This document shows positions 60,021 to 64,000 of a DNA stretch of 64,000 bases, in pieces (the first letter of the stretch is position 1; every line of letters begins with the position of its first letter). The stretch lies in contig NC_031776.1 of the NCBI RefSeq assembly GCF_001522545.3, positions 24,027,995 to 24,091,994 of the forward strand, given 5' to 3'. Below the pieces are notes generated by a model. The model was not told where the DNA came from. It did not search any database and saw only the letters and a list, made by a program, of their open reading frames with translations. A program made the translations under genes and the position numbers. The DNA comes from Parus major (taxonomy: Eukaryota > Chordata > Aves > Passeriformes > Paridae).

Positions 60021-61935
60021 ATGTCCAGCAGCACTTTTCATAGCCAGAAAAGATGCTTGGCTGGGGACTGTCTCTGGGTTTGTAAAAGGAAAAATCACAG
60101 AGTGGAACAGGACAGAATTGGATCTCTTGGGGTCACAGGTGGCACATGTCCCTGTCCCAAGTCTTTAGTATCCTTTAAGATAACAATTGCTGCCACAACT
60201 GAGTGGAAAGCAAACGATTTGTTTGCAGCAATTCTCTTGTGACCCCGTGGACTGATTGACAGCTTTATTTACAAATTGTGCCATTTGGCCTTGGCCTTTT
60301 GACAACTTCTTTCACAAAGGGTAGCTCATGTCTGAAGGAAAGTCACTGAAATACTTCTTTTGATGGCAAGATAATGATTCAGTCATTTTTTTTGTGTGTG
60401 CTTGAAGGGTACTGTTGGACAGATCAATGCAAGAGGAGAGTTTAAATGCCATAGACATTGTGGGGCAGTACTATCATAAAGCTCAAGTTTTAAAACAAGT
60501 GTAATGAACTGGACTTCTGTAAACTAAAATATACACAAAAACACCTTTTATTAAGTTTCCTCCTCATTTGATCTCATCACTACCTACAGTAACCTATACT
60601 GTCCTAGGGATGTTTTCATTGACATGTTGATTTAATCCAGCTAGTTTTAGTCTTCCTAGAAATAGGCATTTAATTTAAGATGGCTAACAGAGGGAATGGA
60701 TATCCCCCTCCAAAGATGCCTCCCAAACACCTTAGGACAGGATAAATGATTGCTTGTGTCCATCTCAATCAGAAGGAGTCAGTGCCACTTGCCCTGTTTC
60801 CAAAAGCCATCCAGAATTCTTGGCAGTCACAATCTTCACTATGAAACCTTTTATATTTATCCTACCAGTGGCAGTAGGTTTATACAGACTGTTTTATTTC
60901 TTTGCTCTCCTGTACAAAGACAAAGGAACTTGGACTAATTTGCAAAACAATTGCTGAGACCTCAGATTTAATTTCTGTTTTTCAGAACGACTTCTCCATC
61001 AGTCTATTATATTTGCAAGATTTATCTGAAGTAGAAATACAGAAATACAAAGTTCCATTAAGGGTTCAGTTTTACGAAATTTTGGGGGTTGTTTGCTTGC
61101 TGGGGTTTTTTTGTTTGTTTTGTTTTTAATTTAAATACATTTCTACAGCTTATATAATAGTAATATCGTTATTTAAAATCCTTTTTATCTCCAGATATTT
61201 TCTTAGCTCCTTATTTATGCTGATAGCTACTAGTGATGATAGGATGAAGAAAATATATATGAAAAACTGACATGAATACCTTGACTTAGAATGTACTTGG
61301 CCTGAGTTTTCTGGAAAAAAAACGAGGTAGAAAACACCTCCAGTACACTGTGAAGTGCTTCATGTATACTGTGGCAAATAAACCTTTAAAAATGTGTAGT
61401 CACAGCTTTTCCAAAAGCCTCATCTTCAATGTGGAGTGAGTTGGTGCACTCTGGAGTGATTGACCCGGTCTGCAGTGTTATCTTTGCACAGAGGAGCCCT
61501 GTGTAATTTAGCAGAGAGCCAGAGGTGCCAGGCTCCCAGCCCACACTCATGAGGTGTGCAGCCCAGGGAAACCTCTGTGGAGTGGCTGATGTGAGCCAGG
61601 GCAGCTCGATGAAGAGTGACCTGAGGTAGCTGCCACCCTCTGCCTCAAGGACTACAGAAAGAATAACTGAGGGACAGAGGGGCCCTACTGAAGCGTCCCC
61701 TCTGCTGTTGGGGCATTTTCTTCACTTGTAAACCACAGATTCTGGTCACATGGGTTTGGTTAAACAGGACTTGGAAAGGGTTTGTGCTACTCTCATTTCT
61801 CATCCGTCTACTAAAGGGGACAGAAATAACACTGTACTCTCTTAGAGCTGCTCACACGTACAGAGGCCAGGGCAGTCCTGAAAATCACTTTTAATTCCCA
61901 AATAAAACTAGCAAATAAATAAACCCCCCAAATCT

Positions 61936-61945
61936 CCATAGCAAC
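61936..61945 (-). promoter_or_regulatory. RFX X-box half-site
   Basis: CCATAGCAAC is the reverse complement of GTTGCTATGG, the consensus half-site bound by RFX factors. Only one half is present, without the mirror half at the usual spacing, so binding would be weaker than at a full X-box. Confidence 0.3.
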
Positions 61946-64000
61946 ATGCCTGATAACAGGTAATAGCTTGTGGAAGACAGGAATGTGATCAAGTTTCTTT
62001 TAGATTCTAGAAATCATGACTCATTTATCTATTTAATGAAATTTATTCTCCTTTCCTGTCTGTATATCATTCAAAGAGAAATCTAGACTTTCTTGGTGTT
62101 GTACATCTAACAGATTCTGTAAATGAATTCAGCCTCAGAATTCTATGTGAGACAGAGTGTTTGTCCCTTTCCAGCAAATGGTTAAAGCCAGCTTTGAATT
62201 GGAGAAAGTTTTGTGTCTACTGCTTATGAGAGAGGAAAAGGTAAGCTGCCACTTCTAGGTGTCTGCGTGAATACCAAATAGGAAATTTGCCTGCTGTGCA
62301 TGTTCAGAGGCATGTACATATATTTTATCAGTTTCATGAATGGCTTTTCAACACCTTCTGTAAAGTGATTTATAATGATGACTCATTAAATACTAGTTTC
62401 ATATTCAAGGGCAATTCTTCTTCCAAAGTAGGGTATAATATGGCTGCTCTTCATATGAGAATTACCTTGATAGTGAAAGCTATATTTAACAGTGACACTA
62501 ATCCAAATCTGGAAAGGTTTGCACTCCTGATTTTTATACTTTTCACCTGAGGGATAGATTATGTTATCTTTATTGAGAAAAAGAGCATGTTCATGAATAA
62601 CTACTGTGAATAGGATACATCTCACCTTAACTCTGTGAGACATCCAGTGTAAAAGTTCTCTGTTTTGTCAAAGAGGAAAGAGAAGTAAATCTAAAGGGTG
62701 ATCCTTTTGCTTTTGTGGTATCCAATCTCTCTTTCTCTAGAGTGATTTAACCACTGTTGTGGTTTAAACCATACAAAATGATCAACTGAGACAAGGCATT
62801 TGGCTTTTCAGCAACAAAAAATGAAGGGATAATTAAGCTATAACTATGCCTTTGGGGGTGGATAAAATAGCAGAACAAGGAATAAGTGGAAGGAAAAAAA
62901 TAAACCAACCATGTGTTTTACCTGTCCTTTTAACATCTCAATTTAGTGGTATCCTCAGTCTGTTTTCTACTATTCTATAATTATCTCTTTCATTGAGTCA
63001 AAATCTATCATCCTGCTGTGCAACACGTCTCATCCCAAAATCAGCACCTGCCAAGTGTAAACTGTTCTCACTTTCATTGCCTTTAATTTTCATGTCTGAA
63101 GATTTCTGAATGTACTGTGGAGTTTTTTAAAGCTAGAACTGAGTCTCGACTGCCAGACTTACACAATTTAATTGTTCCTTCTTCATAAAAGTGTTTAGGA
63201 AATATTCCCTGGTCAGAAACCTGACTTATTTACTGGATCAGAGTCATTGATAGAAAGCTGCTGTCAGCATTATGATCTAAGGGTTTAACTCTGAAATATG
63301 AAATTGTCTGCTGGAGAAAGAGTAGAGCAGTGAATAGTATATTAAATTAATAAGGAAGGAAAACATCAGAACTCTGACTCATGATCTCAGTAAATATAGA
63401 TTCTTGGGATTTGGGTTTATTTTGCTTCTGCTCCCATTTTAAAATTCAGCTCTTTTGATGCAATACTTCTGAAGGTGAGATTTGGTGCTAAGCATGTCTC
63501 CTTCTATGATGTGCTGCTTTAATAGTCTCCAGCATGAAGAATAATGTCACAAAGAATAAACTCCAAGAGAAACAGGACTGAGTGTAAAACCTTGTTTTCT
63601 TTATTAAGAGCAAAGATATGTAGGAGATGGTCACATTTTATCCGTAGCAAAGTCATCTTGACTTGGGCACGTGATCAATAAATTCAGTTTTTATTGTTTT
63701 GGCTGTATGTTTGTATATTTGTTTTCTTTGTTTCTCAGTCTTTTATTCTGTACATTTCTGTACATTTTGGGGAGTGGTAGGATGTTTCTCCTGTTAATGA
63801 ATTTAAAAAACTGATAATTCCTCAACATATGATCATCTACACTGAGATTTTCTTGGAATGATATTTTGTATGAAAATATTCTCTGGTAAATGGAAAACAT
63901 CAGGGTGTCAAATTATGTCCTGGTAGTGACAGGCCACGATGGTCTAGAAGAAAAGTGGCCTCTTTAGAAGCTGTGGCTTTCAATTGAAATGCTTTGTGTA

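Larger units (their letters stand above)
58184..64000. other. Unique DNA, no gene seen
   Basis: AT-rich to the window's end. Noted separately are a TAAT-rich segment (58,380-58,720), a T-run, a CATT microsatellite, a small inverted repeat at 60,004 and an RFX half-site at 61,936. The 61.43-61.70 kb part is GC-richer but holds no frame or family I recognise. No repeat family was identified in this last 5.8 kb. Confidence 0.5.

Noticed and set aside
1..64000. Bacterial-type systems (operons, CRISPR, integrons, phage) or a multi-gene cluster
   Set aside because: There are no compact consecutive frames, ribosome-binding sites or regularly spaced repeats. The composition and dispersed repeats are those of vertebrate nuclear DNA.

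Overview
This window looks like bird nuclear DNA, probably from a neognath such as a passerine. The main evidence is the interspersed repeats. At least six fragments match the avian LINE family CR1, and several end in the diagnostic ATTCTGTGAT-type 3' tail. One block matches an LTR-type avian repeat. There is an older L3/CR1-like relic and a probable MIR/CORE-SINE relic. Base composition is AT-rich with scarce CpG, homopolymer runs and short microsatellites are common, and there are no operons or compact genes. All of this fits a gene-poor intergenic or deep-intronic segment of a vertebrate chromosome.

I could not identify a complete protein-coding gene, tRNA, rRNA or recognisable microRNA. 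The longest open frames (215 and 167 codons at 39.4-40.7 kb) show no recognised domain and are about what chance allows. The strongest coding-like signal is on the minus strand at about 35,917-36,192. It is a roughly 92-codon segment whose translation resembles a SEA (extracellular autoproteolysis) domain of the type found in adhesion GPCRs, and it is bounded by possible phase-1/phase-1 splice sites. A weaker, broken coding-like stretch lies on the plus strand at 37,382-37,673.

Layout: 1-12.5 kb is unique AT-rich DNA with short repeats. A CR1 3' end lies at 12.6 kb. Mostly unique DNA follows to 19.9 kb, with a conserved-looking stretch at 16.4-16.7 kb. A CpG-bearing patch with a G-run (possible quadruplex) and a CACGTG E-box lies at 19.9-20.7 kb, with a MIR-like relic just after it. 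CR1 copies lie at 22.1 and 25.4 kb, and an LTR fragment directly abutting a CR1 copy at 29.2-30.0 kb. A perfect foldback with a third partial copy is at 30.8 kb. The segment 33.8-38.6 kb holds the SEA-like frame, a CR1 fragment, the broken coding-like stretch and a cluster of perfect short inverted repeats. Somewhat GC-richer unique DNA covers 39-41 kb. An internally deleted minus-strand CR1 is at 45.2 kb and an old L3/CR1-like relic at 51.8 kb. From 54 to 64 kb the DNA is unique, with several homeodomain-site-rich, possibly conserved noncoding segments and one exact CTCF consensus at 58.17 kb.

No undescribed multi-gene system is visible. The most useful leads are the SEA-like exon candidate, the foldbacks that look like template-switch products, the CpG/E-box/G-run patch and the CTCF site. 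Every repeat assignment is from memory of consensus sequences and needs a library search to confirm.
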